Notes: generated from the letters alone by a model not told the origin. 9,422 bases of DNA from Acidobacteriota bacterium (GCA_003157675.1 PMKG01000277.1:1-9422); one strand, 5' to 3'; positions 1 through 7,282 are shown, counted from the first letter of the stretch. Numbers and translations are program-made.

Positions 1-2439
1 ATCGGCGCCAACACCGCCATCTTCTCGATGATCAACACGCTGCTCCTGCGGACGCTGCCCGTTCCATCGCCGCAGGAGCTGCGATTCGTGGTGTCGAACC
101 CCTCCGAGCCCCGCCTCTCGTGGAACTATCCCGACTACCTGGCCTTCCGGGATGGCACCGCGATTCCTCTCGCGGGCGCCGCGGGCGCGCAGTCCATCGG
201 CGTGCAGGCGTCGGGCGCCTCCGCGGAAGCGGCCGAGCTGGCGCCGAACCAGTTCGTCTCGGGCAACTACTTCACCGTGATGGGCGTCACGCCCGAGGTG
301 GGCCGCGTGTTCAACGCCGCCGAGGACCGGCAACTGGGCGCCTCGCCCTACGCCGTGCTCGGCTACGACTACTGGCGCGCGCGCTTCGCGAGCGACCCGT
401 GGGTCGTGGGCCGGACGATCCGGGTCAACGGCTATCCGCTCACGATCATCGGCGTGGCGCGTCGGGGGTTCAGGGGAACGGACCCCACGACGTCGACCGG
501 CCTCTACGTGCCGCTGACCATGCACTCCGAGGTGGGCCGTGTGCCGCCGGGAATCTGGAACACGCGCCACTACTGGTGGATCCACGTCATCGGGCGCGTA
601 CCGGCCGGCGTGAACATCCCGTCTCTCGAGACGCGCCTCACCAACATCGGGCGCGCGCAGGAAGACGCCGAGCGGCGTGAGAACCCACGAATGGAACAGC
701 CCGGCAAAGGCATGACCGTCGGGTTGCTGCCGGGCGCGAGCGGCTACACCTATTCGCGCAAGGTCCTCGAGAAGCCGCTGCTGGTGCTGATGGCCATGGT
801 CGGCCTGGTCCTCCTCATCGCCTGCGCCAACGTCGCCAACGTCCTGCTGGCGCGCGGCGCCGGGCGTGGACGGGAACTGGCGATTCGCATGGCGATGGGC
901 GCCGGTCGCGGCCGCATCGCGTCGCAGCTTCTGACCGAGAGCCTGGTGATGTCTCTGGCCGGCGGCGCGGGCGGCATCTTCCTCGCCTGGTTCGGCGGCG
1001 CGGCCCTGCTCGCCCGGTTCGTTCCGCACGCGGGTGGCGGGCACGTCGACATCGACGTCTCCCCGGACCTCGCCGTGCTGGCCTTCACCGCCGCGATCTC
1101 GATGGCGACCGGGGTCCTCGCCGGCCTCGCCCCGGCCATCCAGGCGTCGCGGTTCGTGCTCGTTCCGGCGCTCAAGACCGACACGGCCGGCGCGGCCGGC
1201 TCATCACGTGCTCTCCTGCGGCGTCTGCTGGTCGTCAGCCAGGTCGCGCTGTCGCTGCTGCTCGTCATCGGCGCGGCGCTCTTCGCGCGCAGCCTGGCGA
1301 ATCTCGAGGGTCTCGATCCTGGGTTCCGGCGCGATCGCCTCGTCATCGCCTTTGCCGATCCCGGGAACAACGGCTACAAGGCGCAGCGCCTGCACGACTT
1401 CCTCGAACGATTGCGCGAGGGTGTCGAGCGCGTGCCGGGCGTGAAGTCTGCCAGCCTCGCGGTCATCACGCCGCTCGAGGGCAGGCGATGGAACGACGAC
1501 GTCGCCATCGATGGCTACCAGTGGCAGAAGGGCGAGGAGCGGGCGGTCGACATGAACGCCGTGGGCCCGCGATTCTTCGAGACCATGGGCATCCCGGTGC
1601 TGCTCGGCCGCGAATTCCTGCCGGAGGACAGTCCCTCGGTCGTTCCCAACCCGCGGGAACGGATCTCGCGCGATCCCGAGCCGGAACTGCCGGGCCCGCT
1701 GCGCGCGGTCGTCAACGACAGCTTCGCTCGGAAATACCTCGGCGGCGGGAGCCCGCTCGGCCGCCGCTTCTCTGTGAGCGAGACGTACGACGCGGCCCGC
1801 GCCTACGAAATCGTCGGCGTCGTCAAGGACGTGCGGTACTTCGGCCTGAGGGAGAAGCCCGAGCCGATGATCTACCTTCCGGTCTGGCGGGGAGTCACCT
1901 CGTCGCTGAGGCTCGCGATCAGGACGCACGGAGAAGTGGCCGGCCTCTCCCAGTCGATTCGGTCGGTGCTCGCCGGCATCGATGTGGCCGTGCCGTTGCG
2001 AGATCTGAAGACGGGCGAGGAGCAGATCGATAGCGACATCATCCAGGACCGGCTGGTGGCCACGCTCGCCAACCTGTTCGGCGGCCTCGCGCTTCTGCTG
2101 GCGGCCATCGGCCTCTACGGCGTGCTCGCCTACCTTGCCGCCCGTCGGACCCGCGAAATCGGGATTCGCCTGGCGCTCGGCGCCGGCCGGCGGAGCGTGC
2201 TCTGGCTCGTGGCACGGGAGGCGGTCGTGATGGTCGGAGTGGGGGCGGCCATCGGCCTCGGGGCGGCGATTGGCGCCGCGCGGCTCGTCCGGAGCCTGCT
2301 GTTCGGCCTCGACGCGCACGACCCGATGACGGCGGCCGTCGCGACGCTCGTGCTGCTCGCGGCCGCCGCGCTCGCCGTACTTGTGCCCGCGCTCCGCGCG
2401 ATGGCGATCGAACCCAGCCAGGCCCTGCGGGACGAATAA
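1..2439 (+). CDS. ADOP-family ABC-type permease (two MacB/FtsX modules), 5' end outside window
   Basis: The frame is open from base 1 and starts inside the typical ADOP signature GANTAIFS, so the first Met seen (base 28) is internal and perhaps 50-90 N-terminal residues are missing. Numbering from that Met: a MacB-like periplasmic domain (about 10-245), an FtsX module with helices near 250-275, 302-325 and 348-372 and the loop RELAIRMAMGAGRGR, a linker helix near 400-422, a second periplasmic domain (about 430-670), then a second FtsX module with helices near 676-702, 730-754 and 768-790 and the matching loop REIGIRLALGAGRR. It ends in EPSQALRDE, typical of the family. ADOPs are inner-membrane proteins resembling the macrolide exporter MacB but lacking their own ATPase; substrates are mostly unknown. 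No ATPase gene or PadR regulator is visible here. The domain call is firm; the transported substrate cannot be inferred. Confidence 0.95.
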   Translation: MGANTAIFSMINTLLLRTLPVPSPQELRFVVSNPSEPRLSWNYPDYLAFRDGTAIPLAGAAGAQSIGVQASGASAEAAELAPNQFVSGNYFTVMGVTPEVGRVFNAAEDRQLGASPYAVLGYDYWRARFASDPWVVGRTIRVNGYPLTIIGVARRGFRGTDPTTSTGLYVPLTMHSEVGRVPPGIWNTRHYWWIHVIGRVPAGVNIPSLETRLTNIGRAQEDAERRENPRMEQPGKGMTVGLLPGASGYTYSRKVLEKPLLVLMAMVGLVLLIACANVANVLLARGAGRGRELAIRMAMGAGRGRIASQLLTESLVMSLAGGAGGIFLAWFGGAALLARFVPHAGGGHVDIDVSPDLAVLAFTAAISMATGVLAGLAPAIQASRFVLVPALKTDTAGAAGSSRALLRRLLVVSQVALSLLLVIGAALFARSLANLEGLDPGFRRDRLVIAFADPGNNGYKAQRLHDFLERLREGVERVPGVKSASLAVITPLEGRRWNDDVAIDGYQWQKGEERAVDMNAVGPRFFETMGIPVLLGREFLPEDSPSVVPNPRERISRDPEPELPGPLRAVVNDSFARKYLGGGSPLGRRFSVSETYDAARAYEIVGVVKDVRYFGLREKPEPMIYLPVWRGVTSSLRLAIRTHGEVAGLSQSIRSVLAGIDVAVPLRDLKTGEEQIDSDIIQDRLVATLANLFGGLALLLAAIGLYGVLAYLAARRTREIGIRLALGAGRRSVLWLVAREAVVMVGVGAAIGLGAAIGAARLVRSLLFGLDAHDPMTAAVATLVLLAAAALAVLVPALRAMAIEPSQALRDE

Positions 2440-2468
2440 CGAACGACGCTGTCCCGGGCGCAAGTCAG

Positions 2469-2903
2469 CTATCGCCCACCGAGCCTGAAGACCACACCTC
2501 TGGCCAGGCGCTACTGCCACCCGGACCCGATGGCTTGCAGCGTCATCCACCGAAGATCCGCCTGGAGCCGAACGGCCATCCTGGGGCTGACCTGGAAATC
2601 GACGCCCCCGCCCAGCTGAACGGTCAGCGCATTGAATGACAACCCGACATCAACGCCGGACTCGCTCACGGTCGTGTAGTTTCCGCCGACCTCGCCGACG
2701 ATCGCCAGGCGGTCGGTGATGTGGCCGGCAACCGCCGCGACCCAGCCGACCGGCAGTGCGATGCCGCTTTCCGCCAGCAAGGCCCACGACACACCGACAT
2801 CGACCGATGACTTCTTCTGCGCGGACGCAGACGACGCGGCCGACAGCGTGAACCGTAGCGCGACGATGACGAGCACCGGCATCCTGAAGGATGTTCTCCG
2901 CAT
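2469..2903 (-). pseudogene. Outer-membrane beta-barrel protein, ended early by an in-frame amber codon
   Basis: The start at 2903 is chosen because an AGAGG-like ribosome site lies just upstream and the protein opens with a signal peptide: MRRTSF, a hydrophobic stretch, then an SASA cleavage site before QKK. Two further in-frame Mets upstream (to 2975) would precede the signal peptide and run into the neighbouring peptidase scrap. The mature part has alternating strands (VDVGVSWALL, LAIVGEVGGNY, GVDFQVSPRMAVRLQADLRW), as in small porin-like barrels. The open frame stops at TAG (2511-2513), but the same frame continues for 13 codons to TAG at 2469-2471 and encodes RLARGVVFRLGGR, which looks like the family's normal last beta-strand. 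From memory, homologues also carry tens of extra residues between GVDVGLSFNAL and GGGVDF, so an internal deletion is likely. It converges on the ADOP gene. Probably non-functional, unless the stop is a sequencing error. Confidence 0.7.
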
Positions 2904-2928
2904 CGTTTCTGCCTCTGGTATGTGTCGG

Positions 2929-3072
2929 AACCAGGCGCTGAAGAGCCTGAACGCCGTCGAGACGCAGCTCATCATCTATCCGGGCCAGCACCACGGCCTC
3001 ACGACCCCGAGCTACGTCCGCTACCGGCTCGAGAAGTGGGTGGGGTGGTACGACAAGTTTCTGAAGAAGTAG
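2929..3072 (+). pseudogene. C-terminal remnant of an S9 / prolyl oligopeptidase-like peptidase
   Basis: About 47 residues before a TAG stop (3070-3072) read as the end of an S9-family serine peptidase: QALKSLN, ETQLIIYPGQHHGLTTPSY, then a helix RYRLEKWVGWYDKFLKK. The HHG lies where the catalytic His loop sits in this alpha/beta-hydrolase fold. Nothing upstream in this frame resembles the rest of the protein, which is normally 600-800 residues: the bases before 2929 are the antisense of the outer-membrane gene's start. An extra Ala in LNAVETQ relative to the usual LNVETQ pattern also suggests relaxed constraint. The scrap cannot carry activity because the Ser and Asp of the triad are absent. 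A long open frame (from 2716) runs into it but is only a shadow of the barrel gene. Confidence 0.7.
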
Positions 3073-3096
3073 CACGGCGTTCGGCTGTCGGCTGCG

Positions 3097-5925
3097 TCAC
3101 ACCGCCAGCGCGAGAGGCGGCGGCTGGGCCGCCTCGTCCGACGCCGGGGCCGCCCACTTCCCGAGCGGCTTGTTCTTGAGGAGCAGTTGTTCGACCGACG
3201 AGGCCGGCAGCGGGCGCGAGAAGAAGAACCCCTGAGCGTACCGGCATCCGAGGCGTTCGAGCTCGAGCGCCTCCGGTTCGCTTTCGACGCCCTCCGCCAC
3301 GACGCCGGTGTTCAGCGTGCGGGCCAGCGCCATGATGCTCTCGACGATGGCCGGGCGGTCGGTGAGCAGGAGGCTGCGCACGAACGACCGGTCGATCTTG
3401 AGCGCGTCGACCGGGAGGCTGTGCAGGTGGCTCAGCGACGAGTAACCAGTGCCGAAGTCATCGAGGTAGATCCTCACGCCGAAGTCGCGCAGGTCGTGCA
3501 GCACGGCCGCCACGTCGCGCGGGCTGCCCATCAAGGCGGTCTCGGTGATCTCGAGACGCAGGTCCCCAGGCGTGATTCCGGTTTCCTCGACCGTCTGCTC
3601 CACGAGGCGCACGAAGTCCTGCTGCAGGAGCTGCCGGGCGGACACGTTGACGGTGATGTAATCGAGTCCGACGGAGGGATGACGGCGCCGCCACTCCACG
3701 AACTGGACGCAGGATTCGCGGAGCACGAACGAGCCGAGCTCGTCGATGAGCCCCAGCTCTTCCGCGATCGGGACGAAGTCGGCCGGCGAGACCATTTTGC
3801 CGTTCCGGGACCATCGAACGAGCGCCTCGAACCCGGCGCACCGGGCCGTGGCCAGCAGCACGATCGGCTGGTAATGCACCTCGAGCGCCTGGTTCTTGAC
3901 GGCGTGCCGCAGATCGTTCTCCAGGCCCAGCCGGTCGAGGGAGCGCGCGTGCATGTCGGCGTCGAACAGCTCGTGCCGCGCCTTGCCCTGCGACTTGGCG
4001 TGGTACATCGCCGTGTCCGCGTCCCGCATGATCTCTTCCGGATTGGTGTATTCGGGCCGTCCGCACGCGATGCCGATGCTGGCCGACGTGAACACTTCCC
4101 GGCCCCCGACGGAGAACGAGGTGCTCAGGGCCTCCTGGATCCGGAACGCGACGACGTTGGCCTGCGTGTCGTCGTGGAGCCCGCCGAGCAGGATGGCGAA
4201 CTCGTCCCCTCCGAGCCGCGCGATCGAGTCGGACGGCCGCAGGCACCGCTCGAGCCGGCGCGACACCGCGATGAGCAACTCGTCGCCCACGAGGTGCCCG
4301 AGGCTGTCGTTGACGACCTTGAACCGGTCCAGGTCGAGGTACAGCACCGCGAACAGGGCGCTGTGGCACTCGGTAAACAGGGCCAGCCGCTTCCCGACCT
4401 CCTGCACGAACACGTTCCTGTTGCCGAGCCCCGTCAGCGGGTCGCGGAACGCTGAGTCACGGGTCTTCTCCTGCGCGGCCGCCCGCTCGGTGATGTCGGT
4501 CAGCGACCCGGCGAGGTTTTCCGCCCGCTGGTTCGCGCCTCGCGCGGCCTGGCCGCGGCACAGGCACCAGCGGTAGGTGCCGTCCTCGTGGCGGAGCCGG
4601 TGCTCGTGCTCGAAGTGCTCCGTCCGTCCCGCCAGATGCGCGTCGAGCGCTTCCTTGAGCGATACGACGTCGTCAGGATGGACGCGACCGAGCCAGTCCT
4701 CCCGGCTCCCCGCGCCGGAGCGTGGGGGCAGGCCGACGATGGCCCGCCAACGCGCGGACACGTAGAACCCATGGGTGCGGAGGTCCCACGACCACAGCCC
4801 GTCGTTGGCGCCCTCGGCGGCGAGCGCGAGGCGCTCCGCGTCGCGGCGGAGTGCCGCCCGCTCCGTAACGTCGTGCCACAGGAGCATGACGCCCGAGCCG
4901 TCGGGCAGGATGTCGACCTGGAGAACGCGGTCTCCCGCCGGGGAGGTCAGGACCAGGTCCCGCACGACGCTGACGTGGCGATGTCTCGACGCGTCGACGA
5001 CCGCCTCGTGGAGCTCGGCCCGACTCAAGGTGGGGATTGAGTCGGCGATCGACCGGACCAGCGCCCGTTCCGGCCGGGAGCCGAGCAGGCGCACAAGGGC
5101 GTCGTTGCAGCGGACGATCCGGCCGGCGCCGTCCACGAAGGCGACGCCTTGATCAAGGCACGCGATGACGTCGTGACGGCGATCCTCGTCGTCGGCGCGC
5201 CTCAGGTAGGCCCCGTACTCCCAGCATGCGAGGCACAGCGGAAGCGCCGCTACCCACAAGCTGCCCCACGCGCGATTGCTGATGACGGCGACCACGGCGA
5301 CGGCGACGGCGGCCCCGATGACGTAGCTGGAACTGCCGCCTAGCGCGTGCGCCGGCCACTTGCGGTCGATCGGCGTTCGCGTCAGGAGCGGGGCGATGAG
5401 GCCGGCCGACCCGCTCGTGACGACGTAATACGCCGCGACAGCCGCCGAAATCGGAACTGCCTGACCCGGCCACTGGAATGGCCCAGTCGTCCCGCCGAGC
5501 GCCGAATGGGCGAAGCCCGCGGCCTCGGCCGCCACGGCCACGGTCGCGATGTGCAGGAGTCCGCGAAACGACAGCAGGGCTCGAGGCGAAGCGGAGAGTC
5601 CGCAGGCGCCCGCCGCGGTCGTGGCGATGAATGCCATCGCCTCCGGTCCGACGAGGAACAGCGAGGCAAACGCGACGACAAACGACAGCGGCATCGGCGC
5701 GCGGCCTGCCGCGCCGGGATTCCGTGGAGCGAGGGAGGAGGCCAGCGTCGCCGCCAGCGTGAGGACGGCCATCCAGACGACCCGGCCCGGTTGCTGCGGC
5801 CAACGGACCAGTTCGAGGCCGCACGCCGCTCCGGTGGCGACGATGGAGAACACCAGCGCGCGCGGGGGAATGGAGAACCCGCGCATTGGCGCGGTGCCCG
5901 GGCAAGGAACGACGGGGGGAGGCAC
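3097..5925 (-). CDS. Membrane-anchored PAS-PAS-GGDEF-EAL cyclic-di-GMP synthase/phosphodiesterase
   Basis: This is a 942-residue inner-membrane protein that makes and/or breaks c-di-GMP. Residues 20-235 form a hydrophobic sensor region of six to eight helices. PAS-like domains follow at about 250-355 and 365-485; the second has the HPDD and YRW...DITE features of PAS_3 folds. GGDEF domain: DPLTGLGNR (495-503), an intact GGDEF site (572-576), and RPSD (563-566) five residues upstream, i.e. an intact inhibitory RxxD site. EAL domain: EAL (700-702), NVSARQL with N760, E792/E795, DDFGTGYSSL (from 822), K843, E878 and QGFFFSRP (from 898), so the metal- and substrate-binding residues appear complete. 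Both halves look competent, although many such hybrids use GGDEF only as a GTP-binding regulator. The longest frame starts at GTG (5925); ATG at 5886 (residue 14) is an equally plausible start with a short leader. The gene stands alone and converges on the peptidase scrap. Confidence 0.95.
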   Translation of the reverse strand: MPPPVVPCPGTAPMRGFSIPPRALVFSIVATGAACGLELVRWPQQPGRVVWMAVLTLAATLASSLAPRNPGAAGRAPMPLSFVVAFASLFLVGPEAMAFIATTAAGACGLSASPRALLSFRGLLHIATVAVAAEAAGFAHSALGGTTGPFQWPGQAVPISAAVAAYYVVTSGSAGLIAPLLTRTPIDRKWPAHALGGSSSYVIGAAVAVAVVAVISNRAWGSLWVAALPLCLACWEYGAYLRRADDEDRRHDVIACLDQGVAFVDGAGRIVRCNDALVRLLGSRPERALVRSIADSIPTLSRAELHEAVVDASRHRHVSVVRDLVLTSPAGDRVLQVDILPDGSGVMLLWHDVTERAALRRDAERLALAAEGANDGLWSWDLRTHGFYVSARWRAIVGLPPRSGAGSREDWLGRVHPDDVVSLKEALDAHLAGRTEHFEHEHRLRHEDGTYRWCLCRGQAARGANQRAENLAGSLTDITERAAAQEKTRDSAFRDPLTGLGNRNVFVQEVGKRLALFTECHSALFAVLYLDLDRFKVVNDSLGHLVGDELLIAVSRRLERCLRPSDSIARLGGDEFAILLGGLHDDTQANVVAFRIQEALSTSFSVGGREVFTSASIGIACGRPEYTNPEEIMRDADTAMYHAKSQGKARHELFDADMHARSLDRLGLENDLRHAVKNQALEVHYQPIVLLATARCAGFEALVRWSRNGKMVSPADFVPIAEELGLIDELGSFVLRESCVQFVEWRRRHPSVGLDYITVNVSARQLLQQDFVRLVEQTVEETGITPGDLRLEITETALMGSPRDVAAVLHDLRDFGVRIYLDDFGTGYSSLSHLHSLPVDALKIDRSFVRSLLLTDRPAIVESIMALARTLNTGVVAEGVESEPEALELERLGCRYAQGFFFSRPLPASSVEQLLLKNKPLGKWAAPASDEAAQPPPLALAV

Positions 5926-5932
5926 TCAGCCC

Positions 5933-5938
5933 GCTATA
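5933..5938 (-). promoter_or_regulatory. Possible extended -10 element for the c-di-GMP gene
   Basis: On the minus strand the bases read TGCTATAGC, matching an extended -10 (TG-N-TATAGC). No good -35 box lies 16-18 bp upstream. Initiation about 7 bp downstream would fall next to the GTG at 5925 (nearly leaderless) or give a leader of roughly 40 nt to the ATG at 5886, which favours the ATG. Motif matching alone; weak support. Confidence 0.25.
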
Positions 5939-5942
5939 GCAA

Positions 5943-5952
5943 GGTTCGAACC
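5943..5952. promoter_or_regulatory. Perfect 10-bp palindrome GGTTCGAACC, operator candidate
   Basis: GGTTCGAACC lies a few bases upstream of the possible -10 of the c-di-GMP gene, a position where a repressor could block the polymerase. The same string occurs in tRNA T-arms, but the flanks do not form the T-stem or acceptor stem, so it is not a tRNA remnant. Function is inferred from position only. Confidence 0.25.
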
Positions 5953-5972
5953 ATGGGCGGCCTGTCGGTGTA

Positions 5973-6050
5973 ATTCATTGGGAACACTCGTTTTGGCCAA
6001 CGATTGCCCGATCGGCGTCACCGGCGGAGAAAAGAAGAGTGTCCAATAAT
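5973..6050. repeat. Imperfect inverted repeat with 14 matched bases per arm
   Basis: The left arm (5973-5989) reads ATT-c-ATTGG-ga-ACACTC and the right arm (6037-6050), in reverse complement, reads ATT-ATTGG-ACACTC, so 14 bases match with three bulged bases on the left. The 47 bases between contain no gene. It may be a small non-autonomous element, paired ends of a deleted insertion sequence, or a structured RNA. No flanking target-site duplication is evident. The stretch 5926-6073 otherwise holds only the 5' flank of the c-di-GMP gene. Confidence 0.35.
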
Positions 6051-6073
6051 GGTTCAGCTTGATCACAGGTCTG

Positions 6074-6196
6074 TCACGGCTTGGCGCCCGCGATCACGGC
6101 GAATCCCCCGCGCCGCCACGTGACGTCCGCCGAGAATTCGGCGCTCTGGAGGATTGCCAGTTCGGCTTCGAGCGTCATTCTCGCCGCGTCGTCGTA
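6074..6196 (-). pseudogene. C-terminal scrap resembling a class I SAM-dependent methyltransferase
   Basis: Forty sense codons on the minus strand, between an in-frame TGA (6197-6199) and the terminal TGA (6074-6076), encode a normal-looking protein end. The pattern is YDDAARMTLEAELAIL, then a short turn, then VTWRRGGFAVIAGAKP. A helix followed by a strand rich in V, F, A and I and ending in AGxKP is how several Rossmann-fold methyltransferases finish (helix E, strands 6 and 7). The SAM-binding GxGxG region and everything else is missing; upstream lies the antisense of the VWA pseudogene. A 34-codon frame from the internal ATG (6178) could be translated in principle, but no ribosome site supports it. 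The family call is recognition by eye; other proteins could end similarly. Confidence 0.45.
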
Positions 6197-6200
6197 TCAT
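6195..6200 (+). promoter_or_regulatory. Possible -10 box upstream of the VWA pseudogene
   Basis: TATCAT matches five of six consensus bases and lies 11 bp before the ATG at 6212, with a longer leader if the ATG at 6245 is used. No convincing -35 is present. It also falls at the apparent junction with the methyltransferase scrap. Confidence 0.2.
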
Positions 6201-6211
6201 CGGACGTTGAG

Positions 6212-6933
6212 ATGGCTTCTCGGCATCACTCTCAGCGATGGCTCATGAAGCAATTGGCGACCCTCGCCGCTGCTTCCACGCTGTGCCTGGCCGCCCTCCC
6301 CTCGGAGCGCCAGTATCCCCAGCCACCACCCAGGTCCCGCGCCGGTGTCGAAGCCGTTGTGTTGGACGTGTCGGTGTTGGACCGCGAGGGCCGTCCGGTC
6401 CGAGGACTCACCCGCAGCGACTTCACGGTCCTCGAAGACGGGCATCCCCAGGAGTTGATGACGGTCACGGCCGTGGACGGCCCCGACCCCCGCGACCTGC
6501 CACCCGCTGGGTGCGCGACGTGACACCCGACGTGCGCGACACCAGCAGGGCGAGCGAACAGCGGATCTTCGTGGTGGTGGTGGACGACGCAACGCCGATT
6601 ACGGTCGGTGTCGCCTATGTGACCGCGCACACGCGCGAATTCGCCAGGCAGGTCATCGACCATCTGGGAGCAGGCGATCTCGCGGCCTTAAAATTCGTCG
6701 CGGATGCGAGCGGTGGACAGGAATTCACGCCGGATCGCGCTTGACTCCTCGCGGCCATCGACAGGTATCGCGATTCCTCTTCCGCCGGAGGAGCGATGGC
6801 GGTCATGGCTCCGGACATGGTGATCGACGCGCTGCAGGGCACCGCGGCGGACCTGTCGGCGCTGGCCCAGCGCCGAAAGGCGCTCGTCTGTAGCATTAGC
6901 CGGCTCCGAGTGCGTGTGGGTGCAGGCCGGTGA
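6212..6933 (+). pseudogene. VWFA-related acidobacterial-type secreted protein, frameshifted and prematurely stopped
   Basis: The first segment (ATG at 6212, or the better signal-peptide start MKQLATLAAASTLCLAAL at 6245) encodes an export signal and the family's N-terminal domain: EAVVLDVSVLDREGRPVRGL, then DFTVLEDGHPQEL. This frame runs out at TGA (6521-6523). The protein continues one frame over from about 6490-6502 as TRWVRDVTPDV, then EQRIFVVVVDDA (first strand of the VWA fold) and VIDHLGAGDLAAL, until TGA at 6742-6744. Past that stop the same frame still reads LLAAIDRY and later DALQGTAADL and AQRRKALV, family features, before decaying near 6900. The minimum damage is a one-base loss (or two-base gain) in C-runs at 6481-6491, a CGA-to-TGA-like stop, an internal deletion after DRY and loss of the C-terminal half. 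Such proteins are secreted or envelope proteins of unknown role. Confidence 0.75.
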
Positions 6934-7282
6934 AGATACCGCCCGTTCTCAGACGCTGGCGACCGGGGTTCGCGGCCCTTCGACGCGCTCAGGGCCACCC
7001 CGAGCAAGGTCGAGGGGCAGCGGCGCCAGCCGCCGCGGCTCCGTGACACAGGGCGTATTGTTGCGCCGCAGGGAAGGAACGCAAGCGCGAACCGGCCCCG
7101 CGCTCTTACGTCCCCCGACACGGCGCAGCCGGCCAGGCCGGGATCTCCTCAACACGGTTCGCGGATCTCCCAACCGTCTGGCAGCCTTGGCGATCCGGTA
7201 TCAGGACAGCCGCTCGGCCCGAGGAGATTCCAGCGAGTTCCATTGCGGCCCGGCCGGCACGCGGCGTGCACGGACGACGATG
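6934..7282. other. Intergenic stretch without a recognisable gene
   Basis: Apart from the REP-like hairpin and a short direct repeat of GGATCTCC (7141-7148 and 7163-7170), nothing here supports a gene. Open frames cross it on both strands, but their translations are low-complexity Arg/Pro/Gly sequences without family features, as expected of non-coding GC-rich DNA. It separates the decayed VWA gene from the Uma2 gene. Confidence 0.6.
6976..7017. repeat. REP-like imperfect hairpin
   Basis: Nine bases (6976-6984, CCCTTCGAC) pair with 7009-7017 (GTCGAGGGG, one G-T pair). After a small internal loop, GCTC (6987-6990) pairs with GAGC (7002-7005) and GGG (6992-6994) with CCC (6998-7000), closing a short loop. 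The pattern TTCGAC-GCTCAGGG-CCCGAGC-GTCGA resembles dispersed REP-type hairpins seen in many GC-rich genomes. Only one copy is in this window, so repetition in the genome is not shown here. Confidence 0.6.

Noticed and set aside
1204..2550. Long minus-strand open frame (448 codons) opposite the ADOP gene
   Set aside because: Its translation is Arg/His/Gly-rich without family features, and it mirrors codon-position GC bias of the well-supported plus-strand permease.
2716..3072. Full 118-codon plus-strand frame as one protein
   Set aside because: Only the last 47 or so codons look like a protein (S9 peptidase end); the earlier part is antisense to the barrel gene's signal peptide and strands.
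3187..4455. Long plus-strand open frame (422 codons) opposite the GGDEF-EAL domains
   Set aside because: Shadow of a strongly supported gene; charged low-complexity composition and no recognisable motif.
5930..5975. Possible tRNA 3' end because of the GGTTCGAACC T-arm-like string
   Set aside because: The flanking bases do not pair as a T-stem on either strand, and no acceptor stem, anticodon arm or CCA end is present.
6128..6143. Hairpin CGCCGA-GAAT-TCGGCG
   Set aside because: It lies inside the methyltransferase-like coding remnant, has only 6-bp arms and no T-run, so chance is a sufficient explanation.
6470..6525. Programmed ribosomal frameshift in the VWA gene
   Set aside because: There is no convincing slippery heptamer with a downstream structure, and a second stop plus C-terminal loss follow, so decay explains the data better.
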